Shown: positions 1 to 10,139 of the stretch, in pieces
How the letters are laid out: every line of letters begins with the position of its first letter
How positions within the stretch are numbered: position 1 is the first letter of the stretch
Assembly: GCF_018812025.1 (NCBI RefSeq)
Contig: NC_063062.1
Span: 36,039,228 to 36,103,227 of the forward strand
Reading direction: 5' to 3'
DNA from: Megalobrama amblycephala
Lineage: Eukaryota > Chordata > Actinopteri > Cypriniformes > Xenocyprididae
Length of the DNA: 64,000 nt
The notes under the pieces: model-generated
Database searches by the model: none
The model's input: the letters and a program-made list of their open reading frames with translations, nothing else
Told to the model about the DNA's origin: nothing
Program-made: the position numbers and the translations under genes

Positions 1-310
1 TGCATTTCACTAAACATGTCCTGTACGAGTTTACAAACGGTTTCATGTCCCATGATAAGTTCCCATTTCTTCTTCTTTTACCCATATATGACCAGTTTCT
101 GTAATTCACGGAAATGTCGCTCCATTGTGTTTGATGTTGCTCTGATCTGTTCTGAGGTGGGTTGTGCAATAGGATATAAGTCTAACTGTTTGTCAAAGAA
201 AAAAGGACACGCCAAGACTATGCTTCCTGTCTTCATCTAACATATGTAAGAATTTGCTGATTTTAATAATTTTTTAAGTGTCTTAAGTTTTTTCCCCCTC
301 TGTGCGTATG

Positions 311-345
<35 letters not shown>

Positions 346-461
346 TGCAAAAATAAATAGGCTACTGACTAACCTATAGGCCTTCTTTATTTTGATATAC
401 TATATTCTTTTTTAGAAAACTGATCGTTATTCAGTGCGTTTTCATATTTGGGGTCAAACTG

Positions 462-527
<66 letters not shown>

Positions 528-930
528 TGTAACAATAAGAATAATTTGCACGGTTTGACATGACCTGAGCTAAGCGATCGTTAGATTTAATCACCATTCG
601 CAGTGTGAATTATTGTAATGCTTTTTTCTCAGTTGGTCAGAACAAAAGTGTCAGACATGTTACTTACTTGTTCAGATGACATTTTCCGGTGAAAATTTCT
701 TATTTTGGTCATACTTCAAGACGCAGAATCTGTGATTCTGCAGTACTGTATCCACACCGTTGACTGACAGCAAACATTATAAATTCATCCATGCTGAGGA
801 TGAATGACATTCAAACTGATTTTTATAATGGATATAATATTATGGACATCAACCTGAAGAATGAATATTATATCAGACTGCTATCAGTAACGCTCTCTCT
901 CTCTCTTAAAACGCAATATCACACTCGTAG
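1..930. other. Non-coding start of copy A
   Basis: I see no supportable gene. The stretch has a long poly-T tract near 311-344 and a GATA microsatellite. It matches 28816-29328 and then 31655-32045, so a 2.3 kb block separates the two halves in copy B. Small open frames here carry no recognisable domain. Confidence 0.7.
463..527. repeat. (GATA)n microsatellite
   Basis: About 16 perfect GATA units. The same repeat is shorter at 29281-29329 in copy B, and the B-only block 29330-31653 begins exactly at its end. Confidence 0.97.
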
Positions 931-1025
931 TCGTGCGATATGGCTGTATCAGCACGCTGTGATTACGGCCGAATCACACCCGTGTTGATATACAGTCATA
1001 TCGTACGGCTACGAGTGTGATATAT
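916..1025. repeat. Near-perfect hairpin (foldback MITE)
   Basis: Two arms of about 45 bases are inverted copies with a few mismatches. The left arm starts ATATCACACTCGTAG and the right arm ends with its complement, around a short loop near 965. Copy B loses similarity at the matching point (32045), so the hairpin is not demonstrably shared. The family was not identified. Confidence 0.7.
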
Positions 1026-2239
1026 ATATATGCCATCTTTTATTAGTAAGTCATTGAATCATTCATTCAAGTGATTTGTTCGTTGATGAACTATGAGTCG
1101 TTGAATCATTCACTCAAACTATTTGTTGATTTAAAAAAAAAAAAACACCACAGCGTGTATAATGTCACGTGACGGCTGTACTTTTGGAATTATTTTTGTT
1201 GGCCGAGCAAAAACAGAAAGAGTAACTGGCAATATTGTGTCTAAAATGTAAGTACTCAATATAATCTTGTTTATTGAACTGTTGTATAAAAGTAGTATCA
1301 CAATGTCGTGATAATCATGCTGTTTTCCTTAATATCAGCACGGCTGTGATTATCTGAGGAACTGTAATATTCCAATATACTTGCTCATCCTGCTAAACAC
1401 TCAAAACTTAAGTGTCGATTTTTACAAATTACATAAAAAGTTGTCTCTTATTAAACACTTAAATTATTCACCAGTTCATTTACATACATTTTTTTTTTTT
1501 CATACAAATACTGTAGCATTCTGGGGGCCAGGAGGACTTTTTTCTGGCGCAATTATAAAATGCTCCTACACTAAATATTACAGCAGCAGAAAGCCTAATC
1601 TTTGGGTTAATTTCACTGTAGGTGGATCTGTATTGCATCGCTTCTAAACAGATGGTTATGTTGGCTTTGCAGAATCATTGTCATGGAACTTCTTGTAATT
1701 TTTCCCTGTTAGAGCTGTGTACAAAAATACACCAACCGTACCATGTGGCCTTGTGGTTGCATGTTTGTGTGTGTGTGTGTGTGTGCTGAGATCACAGTAA
1801 ATTACAACACAGATATTTGACAGTCATAGACCAGATGCCACAGTTGTGTCTAAACTTGTGTTTGGGTTAAGTATGAGATGGGAGGCATATTTAAGTTGCA
1901 AGAGTGTTGTGCTTAAGTATGTATTTCTACATAAATTGGTTATAAAATGTCAGCTAGGTGACAATAACAGACAAACAGCCAGCTTAAATAATACACAAAC
2001 TTTAATACATTTTCATGTTTTTGTTGAACATACCATGTAAAGATTCATAGTGCAATAAAGAAAAAAAACTTAAGACATACAGTAATTTCTGAGACATGCT
2101 AGCATCTCTGTTTGTGTGTATATGGTATGTAAAACACTAAATAAGAACATGATTCATGACGAGAGGAAGCCAACGGTGCATGTATGAGGTTTGCACATTC
2201 CACAGTGATACTGGCAAATTTTCTGTACAAGATTGAAAC
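1026..2239. other. AT-rich stretch without a recognised gene
   Basis: Nothing with a recognisable domain is present. It contains imperfect repeats of an ATTCATTCA-type motif near 1060-1110, a poly-A tract at 1132-1144 and a short GT run near 1770. It has no counterpart in copy B. Confidence 0.6.
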
Positions 2240-2335
2240 CAATACTGTATCGTTCTAAAGTTTGGAATAATTAAGAATAATTAATATATATTTTTTTTTT
2301 TTTTTTAATGGAAGTCTCTTATGATCACCTGCAAA

Positions 2336-2915
2336 ATGGGCAAGCATAAGGATTTGAGCGAGTTTGACAAGGGCCAAATTGTGATGGCTAGACGACTGGG
2401 TCAGAGCATCTCCAAAACTGCAGCTCTTGTGGGGTGTTCCCGGTCTGCAGTGGTCAGTATCTATCAAAAGTGCTCCAAGGAAGGAACAGTGGTGAACTGG
2501 AGACAGGGTCATGGGCGGCCAAGGCTCATTGATGCACGTGGGGAGCGAAGGCTGGCCCGTGTGGTCCGATCCAACAGACGAGCTACTGTAGCTCAAATTG
2601 CTCAAGACGTTAATGCTGGTTCTGATAGAAAGGTGTCAGAATACACAGTGCATCACAGTTTGTTTTGCATAGCTGCAGACCAGTCAGGGTGCCCATGCTG
2701 CCCCCTGTCCACCGCTGAAAGAGCCAACAGTGGACACGTGAGCATCAGAACTGGACCACGGAGCAATGGAAGAAGGTGGCCTGATCTGATGAATCACGTT
2801 TTCTTTTACGTCACGTGGATGGCCGGGTGCGTGTGCTTCGCTTACCTGGGGAACACATGGCACCAGGATGCACTATAGAAAAACACTCTTTCATGGAAAC
2901 GGTATTCCCTGGTGG

Positions 2916-2920
<5 letters not shown>
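2336..2920 (+). pseudogene. Tc1/mariner transposase remnant (N-terminal half)
   Basis: Would encode a Tc1-type transposase that binds its own terminal repeats and cuts and pastes the element. The visible protein starts [16 protein letters not shown] and carries the paired helix-turn-helix DNA-binding region (about residues 1-110), including a GRPR-type AT-hook-like linker (GHGRPRL). After a damaged middle it reads [20 protein letters not shown] codons in a second frame, then jumps to a late fragment around 2880-2918 and is cut by a (TA)n tract. The DDE catalytic domain is essentially lost, so it is non-functional. It lies only in copy A, in a region that copy B lacks. Family assignment rests on the well-known Tc1 N-terminus. 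Confidence 0.85.

Positions 2921-2958
<38 letters not shown>
2919..2958. repeat. (TA)n microsatellite
   Basis: About 20 TA units directly abut the broken Tc1 transposase. Confidence 0.95.
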
Positions 2959-2962
<4 letters not shown>

Positions 2963-4009
2963 TAAAGCACATCAACTAACATCAGGGCCAGGACAGCTTG
3001 CAATCATGGATGGAAAAATTACTTCCCAATTTTATCAGGAAATCTTGCATGAGAGTGAAACATTTCTCCACCAATTTTGACAATCCTAGTCCAAGTCTTG
3101 ACCTCAGCTGACTGAGACGCTTTGGCAGGAGAGCGATTCACCAGACATTCCTGGAATATTGCTGAACTGAAACAGGCCTCTTGGCCGAGCAGGTATATTG
3201 TATATGGAAATGTTTGGCCAAACCAGTTACTTTTTTCCACCCTGGTCTGTGAATGTTTTCATGGTGGATTCAGTGACGACACAAAAACATCTTTGTGTGC
3301 TGTTTGTTTCAACAGACTGCGTTTGTGGTTGTGACATATTTTATGTAGAAATTAGATTATTTAATTAACTTTGATTAATTAATGTATTTTAGTTTAACTT
3401 GTTTGGCAGTAACAACACAGACATACGGTATTAAAGAAAAGCAGGAGCAGTTCAGTAACAACATATTCCTTAGAACAGTTTTGGATACGTCGTTTTGGTA
3501 AGTGCCAAGATTATCAGGTATCTGTCAGATGAATGTTCTTTTCTCAGGCTTTCTCTTCTCATTTATATATAAACATGAAGTTCTTGAATCATTGTTTTTG
3601 TGTAAGATGTCCTCTCTGGAATGCTTAGGGTGTTTAGCCTTGAACATTTTTTTTTCAGATATTTTGGCTTTTCCAACCACTCTAATGATTGAGGCAGGTC
3701 AGATCCAAGTTTCCTGTTCTGCAAATTCCTTGGAAGTCTTATTAATCAGACACTTATTGAATGTCATTGTACTGATTCATAGGGAGGAAACTATGAAGAA
3801 AAAGAGGGCATATTACTACACCAGAGATTCTGTGGGAGGAGACAGAAACTTTACTGTTTTATTGAAAAAAAAAAAAAAAAAAAAACGATAAACGTAATGG
3901 TCAAAAACAGTCATATAATGGCCCTGATGAAACTTAATCGTTTTAGAGATGTGGACAGTCATAATTTCTCTTATGAAAGTGATTTCCCAAATAATTATAG
4001 CTCACTCTT
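2959..4009. other. Unclassified A-only stretch
   Basis: No recognisable gene. It holds a poly-A run near 3866-3885. The right edge is a TTAA (near 4007) that in copy B abuts the end of a TTAA-flanked element (33300), so the A sequence may be the empty side of that site. Confidence 0.5.
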
Positions 4010-5638
4010 AAATGTATATAAAATATATTTATATCAAAATATAGAATATTTCATGTAACACTATTTATTATGAGAGTTTACAGCGAGGCACGTCCTCAAC
4101 TGGCCTCATTTACACAGAACGACCTCTTCTCTTCCTGCCGCTCCACATACACTTACTTGTAAAACCCAAAAAAAAAAAAAAAAAAAAAACACTCCACACC
4201 CCTTCCTTCCTTCCTTTTTTTTCTTCTTTTATTTGTATTTGTACAGCAAGAAACTGATGGGAGGGGGTTTGCTGCTACAGATGCTTTTCTAAATGATTCA
4301 CCATTCTGGCTTCCACCTAAAGAATTATGTTTAGTTAGTGATGGTATAATATAATAACTAGTCATAATTAGTCAAATATATTTGCCTCATCCCATCAACA
4401 TTTTAAGTCTGCATTCTTGAAAGTGTCTGTAAGTGCTGTAAGTGCTAAAGTAATGAAGGTGAACATGTCTGAGCTAGTCTACTGTGGAATGAAATCAATG
4501 TCTGCTGATTCGTATCCTCACTGTGTCTGTGTTTTGTTTCTTGGATTTTATTCTATTTACCTGTGTTTAACCCCTGTATTTTTGGATGCTATGATTTCTT
4601 ATTTGCTGATTGATCAGTCATTATCTTGTGTATTTATATTCCCCTTTGGTTCAGTTTTTAGAGTGTCTTTTTGCCCCTGACTTTATTCCCGAGTGCCTTA
4701 TTCTTTGGATTATTAGATCCTCACCTTAACTTCACATCCTTGGCAACCAGCTGTGACACACTATTGAATATAAGCAACAGCTGCTGACACAATGGCGACT
4801 GAAAGTAAACTGTTAACTGCTGTAGCCAAAGAATGCAAAAATCACGAAGCAGCAATAAAGAGGACGACGTAACAGATCATTTAATCATTTGACAAAGTAC
4901 AAAAAAAAAAAAAAAAAAAAAATGTTTTTAAAAAAGCAAGAGAATGGTTGCTTTTGGCAGTTAAAATTATAATCAAATACTTTACATGTGCTTTTGTATG
5001 TTAGTTAAGACATCAGGATAGGTGTACTTCTTTTAAGTATGACAAAAGATTATTAAAACTGTGACTTAAAAATGTACTTTAAAGTGTACTTAAGTGTGTT
5101 AAGAAACATAGTAATGAAAGTCTTCTTTAAGTGCACTTAAGAGGCATTTTATTTCATTAATATTTTATCATATGCTGGTAGAGCTTTTTAAAAATATATT
5201 TTTAAGGTTTTAAGTACACTACAGGTGCACTGTAAAAATAGAATCTACTAAATAAAACTGTGGTAACTTTTTGCACTCAATTGGTTTGGATAAATTTCAC
5301 CCCCATGTGTTGAGTAAACACTAGATTTATGAGCGATGACACACTAAAGAAATGACCTAACATTTGTCAATACATTACACAACTGATTAAAGAGGAGTTG
5401 TACAGGTTATGGACTCTTGACTGTTCTTGTAAGCTTAAATAGCTGCTGTAGTTTGCATAGCAAATGTTTGCAATGAAAAAGTAATACATTACTCACTTCA
5501 CTGAACTTAGTACAGCTGTACTGTGGCTGTATAACACTTAATTTTAACATTTACTCTCCTGATCCAACCCTATGCATAGCACAGTTTCGGTTAATGCTAC
5601 AAAATTATTTAGGTAGATTCAACTTAAAAAAATAATAC
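4010..5638. other. Shared non-coding block of the duplication
   Basis: Matches 33305-34524 and 35077-35493 in copy B at high identity. I see no gene. It has poly-A tracts near 4169 and 4902 and a segment rich in AAGTACACT-type motifs (4990-5220). A TTAA at 5210-5213 is the empty site of the MITE at 34525-35072. Confidence 0.75.
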
Positions 5639-5739
5639 TAATATTAGTACTACTACTACTACTAATAATAATAATAAGTGCTACATATAGATTATAACCA
5701 ATTAAATTAAGCAAAAATGTTCAGTAATTGTGTTGCTTT

Positions 5740-6218
5740 TGTCACGGAAAGAATGACAGATGCAATCGCAAGTTAATCTCTTTATTAGAGCTTCACACAC
5801 AGAGTAGGTCAGCAAACAAAGAAGACAACAACAGGAGAGTGGTGACACAGGGACTTCGATGGGCAGCGGGAATCCAGTGGTGAGGTGAGAAGGTGCCGTG
5901 AGCCCGTGAGTCCGTGAGTCCATGAGTGCAATCCAACGTGAGAGTCCAACGAAGAACAGGAACAGGAAACAACGACGAGATAATCCACTCCGGGCAACAA
6001 ACAAACACGAGAGAGCACAGGACACAACACCAGGACTCCAAACAACGATCTGACAAACACGAGACGAAAGACAAGGTGTTAAATAGGCAGATGGTAATTG
6101 CACACAGCTGCCGCTGATCAAACAATCAGCGGCGACGCCCACATGAAACAATCAACCAGACACACTCACACAAACACACAGACACCAGAATGAGACAGCG
6201 GATTCATCAACCGTGACA
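5740..6218 (-). repeat. 3' LTR of Gypsy 1
   Basis: A 479-base block with inverted ends (TGTCACGG at the left and CCGTGACA at the right on the plus strand). It abuts a polypurine tract (AGGAGGGAGGGT on the element strand, near 6219-6234), the expected primer for plus-strand synthesis. Small open frames inside it are LTR sequence, not genes. Confidence 0.85.
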
Positions 6219-6230
6219 GTACCCTCCCTC

Positions 6231-6950
6231 CTAGGAACGCCTCACGGCGTTCCCAGAACCACCTACCTGTCGATTGTAATCATCGATAAGGGAGTGATCC
6301 AGGATGTCCCTAGCAGGAACCCAACTTCTCTCCTCCGGACCGTAACCTTCCCAGTCCACCAAGTACTGGAATCCACGTCCCCTCCGCCTTGAGTTCAGAA
6401 TACAATTGACCGAATAAGCAGGCTCCCCGTCTACGAGTCGCGGCGGTGGGGGAACCGGAGTAGGCGGATTAAGATGTGAATGAAACACAGGTTTAATCTT
6501 GGAGACATGAAAGGCGGAATGAATTCTCCTGTACGCTGGAGGAAGTTTGAGTCGGACTGCCACCGGACTAATGATCTTGGTGACAGGGAACGGGCCGATG
6601 AATTTGGGAGCTAACTTGTTAGAAACGGAGCGGAGCGGAATATTCTTGGTAGAAAGCCACACTTTTTGACCCACGATGTATACGGGAGGCTTCGACCGGT
6701 GGCGCTCAGTCTTAGCCTTGGTGCGCGCCCTCACTTGCAGAAGAGTCTCACGGGCTCTACTCCAAGTGCGGTGGCACCTCTGGACAAAGGCGTGAGCGGA
6801 GGGGACCGCGACTTCGGATTCCAGACTGGGAAAAACAGGTGGCTGGTAACCTACGCTACATTCAAACGGTGAGAGGCCCGTGGAAGACACTGGTAACGAA
6901 TTATGTGCGTACTCAATCATAGAGAGTTGTTGTTGTCCAGGAGGAAGGAT
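6231..6950 (-). pseudogene. Gypsy 1 integrase C-terminus plus chromodomain
   Basis: Continues the integrase after a frameshift near 6945. The frame reads [19 protein letters not shown] (the conserved end of the integrase core), then a basic linker, a GPF/Y-type segment ([11 protein letters not shown]) and a chromodomain near the C-terminus with the aromatic pattern YLVDWEGYG and [10 protein letters not shown]. In chromoviruses this domain binds modified histones and steers integration. It ends 13 bases before the 3' LTR with the polypurine tract in between. The open frame extends to 7121, but its first part is out of frame with the real protein. Confidence 0.9.
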
Positions 6951-8325
6951 TCTTGGAAGCCAAACATCGCAACATTCTCTCCAAATCTTGGTTGGCTCTC
7001 TCGGTTTGACCATTGGTCTGGGGATGGAACCCAGATGAAAGACTGACAGTCGCCCCCAGTAATCTACAAAACTCTTGCCAAAATTTGGACACAAATTGGG
7101 GACCCCTGTCGGACACCACATCTACCGGGAGGCCATGTAACCGAAAGATGTGGTCAACGACAGTTACTACTGTCTCCTTAGCAGAGGGTAATTTAGTTAA
7201 GGGAATGAAATGAGTCGCCTTCGAGAATCGGTCCACTACGGTCAAAACGACCGTGTACCCTTGAGAGGGTGGGAGGGCAGTGACAAAATCTAGCGCAATG
7301 TGGGACCAGGGTCTCGAAGGGACAGACAGCGGTTGGAGTAACCCATCTGGGGGTTGGTTGGAAGTCTTACCAGTGGCACAAACCGAGCAAGCCAAGACAA
7401 AACTGCGAATGTCACGAGCCATGGCAGGCCACCAGAATCGTTGCTTAACCAAAAACCTGGTATGATTAACCCCTGGATGACAAGCTACGTTGGAACAGTG
7501 ACCCCATTTGATAACGCAGGACCTCAACCTCTCCGGCACAAATAAACGATTCGGTGGGCACCCGGGCGGAGGCGTTACCCCTTCTAAGGCCACCAAGACC
7601 TTCGATTCAACCTCCCATGTAAGAGTGGAGACCACTAATGTCTCGGGAAGAATACACTCGGGGGTAGACGGGCGTTTGTAAGGATCAAAAAGGCGAGATA
7701 AAGAATCGGACTTGATGTTTTTGGAGCCCGGGCGGTACGAGAGAGAAAAATCAAATCGTCCGAAAAAAAGTGCCCACCAAGCCTGCCTGGAGTTAAGTCT
7801 TTTAGCTGATCGGATATACTCTAAGTTCTTGTGATCAGTCCAAACGATAAAAGGTACCCCCGAACCTTCCAACCAATGTTGCCACTCTTCCAATGCTAAT
7901 CTGACTGCCAACAACTCTCTGCTACCAATGTCATAATTGCGTTCGGCGGGAGATAAACGATGAGAAAAATACGCGCAAGGGTGCATCTTATCGTCTGTGG
8001 GAGAACGATGAGATAACACTGCACCTACCCCCACCTCTGACGCGTCGACCTCCACCACGAACTGACGTGAGGAATCAGGGGCAATGAGAATGGGAGCCAA
8101 AACGAAGCGACTTTTCAGTTTGGTAAATGCAGCCTCCGCTGCATCGGACCACCTGAACGTCGTTCTGGGGGAGGTCAAGGTAGTCAGAGGCGTGGCTAGT
8201 TGGCTGAAATTGCGAATGAACCGCCGGTATAAATTGCCGAACCCCAGAAACCTCTGTAGGGCCTTACGGGAATCTGGACTTGGCCAATCCACCACAGCCT
8301 TAACCTTGTCAGGATCCATGCGCAC
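6913..8325 (-). pseudogene. Gypsy 1 RNase H and integrase region of pol
   Basis: The frame starts at the RT connection segment ([14 protein letters not shown]), then RNase H ([14 protein letters not shown], with the TDHKNLEYI block), then the integrase zinc-binding HHCC module (HPGVN ... CSVCATGK), then the integrase core with the catalytic residues visible as D in [10 protein letters not shown] in SDRGPQFVS and E in NGQTERANQ. It is a polyprotein segment that would degrade template RNA and insert cDNA. It ends at a frameshift near 6945 and resumes in the frame at 6231-6950. It has no Met of its own. Confidence 0.93.
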
Positions 8326-8329
8326 TCCC

Positions 8330-9031
8330 TCAGACGAGACGATGTACCCTAGGAAAGAAACACAGCAAAGGATAAGTATTCTTTACCGTGATGTTATTCA
8401 GCCCTCGGTAATCAATGCAAGGTCGCAAGGAACCATCCTTCTTCCCCACAAAAAAGAACCCCGCCCCCGCTGGAGAAGAGGAAGGGCGGATGAACTTCGC
8501 TGCCAGAGAATCAGAAATATATTTCTCCATGGCCTCCCTCTCGGGAGCGGACAGAGAGTATAACTTGCCTTTAGGCGGAGACTTACCGGGCACTAAATCT
8601 ATAGTACAGTCGTAGGGACGGTGCGGAGGAAGAGAAACAGCACGGGACTTACTGAACACTTCCTTCAGATCCAAGTACTCCGCGGGCACGTTTGACAAAT
8701 CCACCGCCTCTTCCTGTAACACAGAAGCAGACACAGTGGAACAAGCAGACAAAAGACAAGACCTGTGACAATGAGTGCTCCATTCCGTGATGGAGTGCTG
8801 CTGCCAGTCGAGCTTGGGGTTGTGTTCAATGAGCCAGGGGTGTCCCGAGTACAATGGGTGCCAGTGGGGAGTCCATGAGAAGAAACTGTATGCTTTCGGT
8901 GTGGTTGCCAGACGTGATGAGAGTAATGGAGTCGGTGGACTGAGAAATGTTGGGGAGCCGTTGTCCGTTGAGTGCGTTGACTGTGATCTGCTGGTTGAGT
9001 GGAATGGTGGGTAAGTTGTTGTTGCGTGCAA
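8330..9031 (-). pseudogene. Gypsy 1 reverse transcriptase N-terminus, core deleted
   Basis: Reads from the end of the protease into the RT thumb-proximal start: [28 protein letters not shown], then [18 protein letters not shown] and [12 protein letters not shown]. Immediately after, the sequence jumps to [11 protein letters not shown] (near 8340-8370), so the palm with the catalytic Y-x-D-D box is gone (a deletion of roughly 400 bases compared with intact relatives). This copy therefore cannot make an active reverse transcriptase. Confidence 0.9.
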
Positions 9032-9248
9032 AGCTGGTGTCCATGAAATTCCCCTCAGCCCCAGAGTCTAGCAGTGCCTGGCAGGTGAGGTTGTGTGTGG
9101 CCCATCTCAGTCTTACCGGAAGGAGAGTGGATGGTGAGGACTTCTCGGCGGAGATCCCACCCGATAGTAGCCTCTTCATTACTACCGGGCTTGGTCTTTT
9201 ACCGGACATGACCGTAGGAAGTGACCCGTTCCACCGCAGTACATACAT
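8826..9248 (-). pseudogene. Gypsy 1 aspartic protease region
   Basis: Retropepsin-like segment with the active-site triad in [13 protein letters not shown] (Asp-Ser-Gly) and the downstream hydrophobic-Gly flap end (IVLGTPLAH). It would cleave the Gag-Pol polyprotein. It overlaps gag upstream and needs a frameshift near 8840-8880 to join the RT frame, so the pol frame is broken here. Confidence 0.85.
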
Positions 9249-10030
9249 AAGCCCTGGGATCTCCGCCTTTCTCTCTCCTCCCGGGAAAGCCGAGCTCTCC
9301 CTACCTGCATGGGTTCAGGATCGGATGAAGGACCGACCGTGTCCACTGAACTGGTCGACCGACCCTCCGCTCCTCGGGAAACAGGACTGGGAAGAGCAAG
9401 ACGCTCCAGCCGCTGGAGGCGAGCGTCCACTTGTAAGGCGAGATCGATGAGTCCATTGAGGGTTTGAGGAAGGTCCAACACGTAGATTTCCCTGTGGACA
9501 CGGTCGGCCAACCCATGCAGGAATACATCCCACTGCGTCTCCTCGTTCCATTGGTACTCCGCCGCCAGGGTGGGGAACTCAATTGAGTATTCGGCGACCG
9601 TGCATTTACCCTGTCTGAGCTCAGTGAGTTGTCGAGCGGCGTCCTTGCCCGCCACCGCACGGTCAAACATCCTCTTCATCTCGGCGGCGAGTGCCTGGAA
9701 CGAGGTGCTGCACGGGTCCTGGTTCTCCCACACCGCCGTTCCCCACAAAGCAGCCTGGCCAGTCAGAAGCGTCAGTACGAACGGCACCTTGGATTCTTCT
9801 CTTTCAAATGTACGTGGCTGCAACGAGAAATGCATGGAACATCTGGTCAAGAAGGCTCTACAAAAGTTCGGCTCACCAGCGTAGATTTGAGGGACCGGGA
9901 GGCGTGGCTCCGGCTGGTCTATGCGCTCCAGAGGTGTGGGGGGAATCGGCGGCGTGGGTGGCGCAGTGGGAGCCCCGAAGTTCTTGAAGCTGCTGGGAGA
10001 GCAGAGATGTATCCATGACAAATTGACCAT
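9182..10030 (-). pseudogene. Gypsy 1 gag (capsid and zinc knuckle)
   Basis: Retrotransposon Gag capsid-like domain (about residues 50-190; FEREESKVPFVLTLLTGQAA, WDVFLHGLADRV) followed by a CCHC zinc knuckle (CMYCGGTGHFLRSC) at the C-terminus, which binds the element RNA. The natural start is probably the ATG at 10016 (MDTSLLSQQLQELRG in another frame), so there is a frameshift near the N-terminus. The open frame beginning at 10030 uses an accidental upstream start. Confidence 0.9.
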
Positions 10031-10139
10031 GACAGCTTTAACTCATTTTGATTTAGTAAATTTAACAAGCAGCAAAATAAAAAAAAATAAAAAATCACTT
10101 TTACATTGAATACTATTACAGCTTTTCTCGATTGCTTAA
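10031..10139. other. AT-rich junction and start of IS630-like element
   Basis: No gene. It includes the motif CTTTTCTCGATTGC, which resembles the inverted terminus at the right end of the IS630-like element in copy B (36836-36857). It ends with the TTAA (10136-10139) into which the foldback element inserted. Confidence 0.5.

Larger units (their letters stand above)
5740..10030 (-). mobile_element. Ty3/Gypsy retrotransposon 1, chromodomain type, 5'-truncated
   Basis: A minus-strand LTR retrotransposon found only in copy A. Order on its own strand is gag, protease, truncated reverse transcriptase, RNase H, integrase with chromodomain, polypurine tract, 3' LTR. The 5' LTR is missing: similarity ends just 5' of the gag start near 10016-10030 and is followed by unrelated AT-rich DNA. 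The core reverse transcriptase is deleted and several frameshifts exist, so it cannot move on its own. Copy B lacks the whole 5640-12115 interval, with a junction near 35493-35500, most simply read as a deletion in B. Confidence 0.93.

Noticed and set aside
463..527. GATA repeat as a sex-linked (Bkm-like) marker
   Set aside because: GATA microsatellites are common in fish genomes; nothing else here supports sex linkage.
2255..2605. Minus-strand ORF over the Tc1 remnant
   Set aside because: Shadow of the plus-strand transposase helix-turn-helix frame.
5702..6151. Several overlapping Cys/Leu-rich ORFs
   Set aside because: They lie inside the Gypsy 1 LTR, overlap each other in several frames and have no domain.
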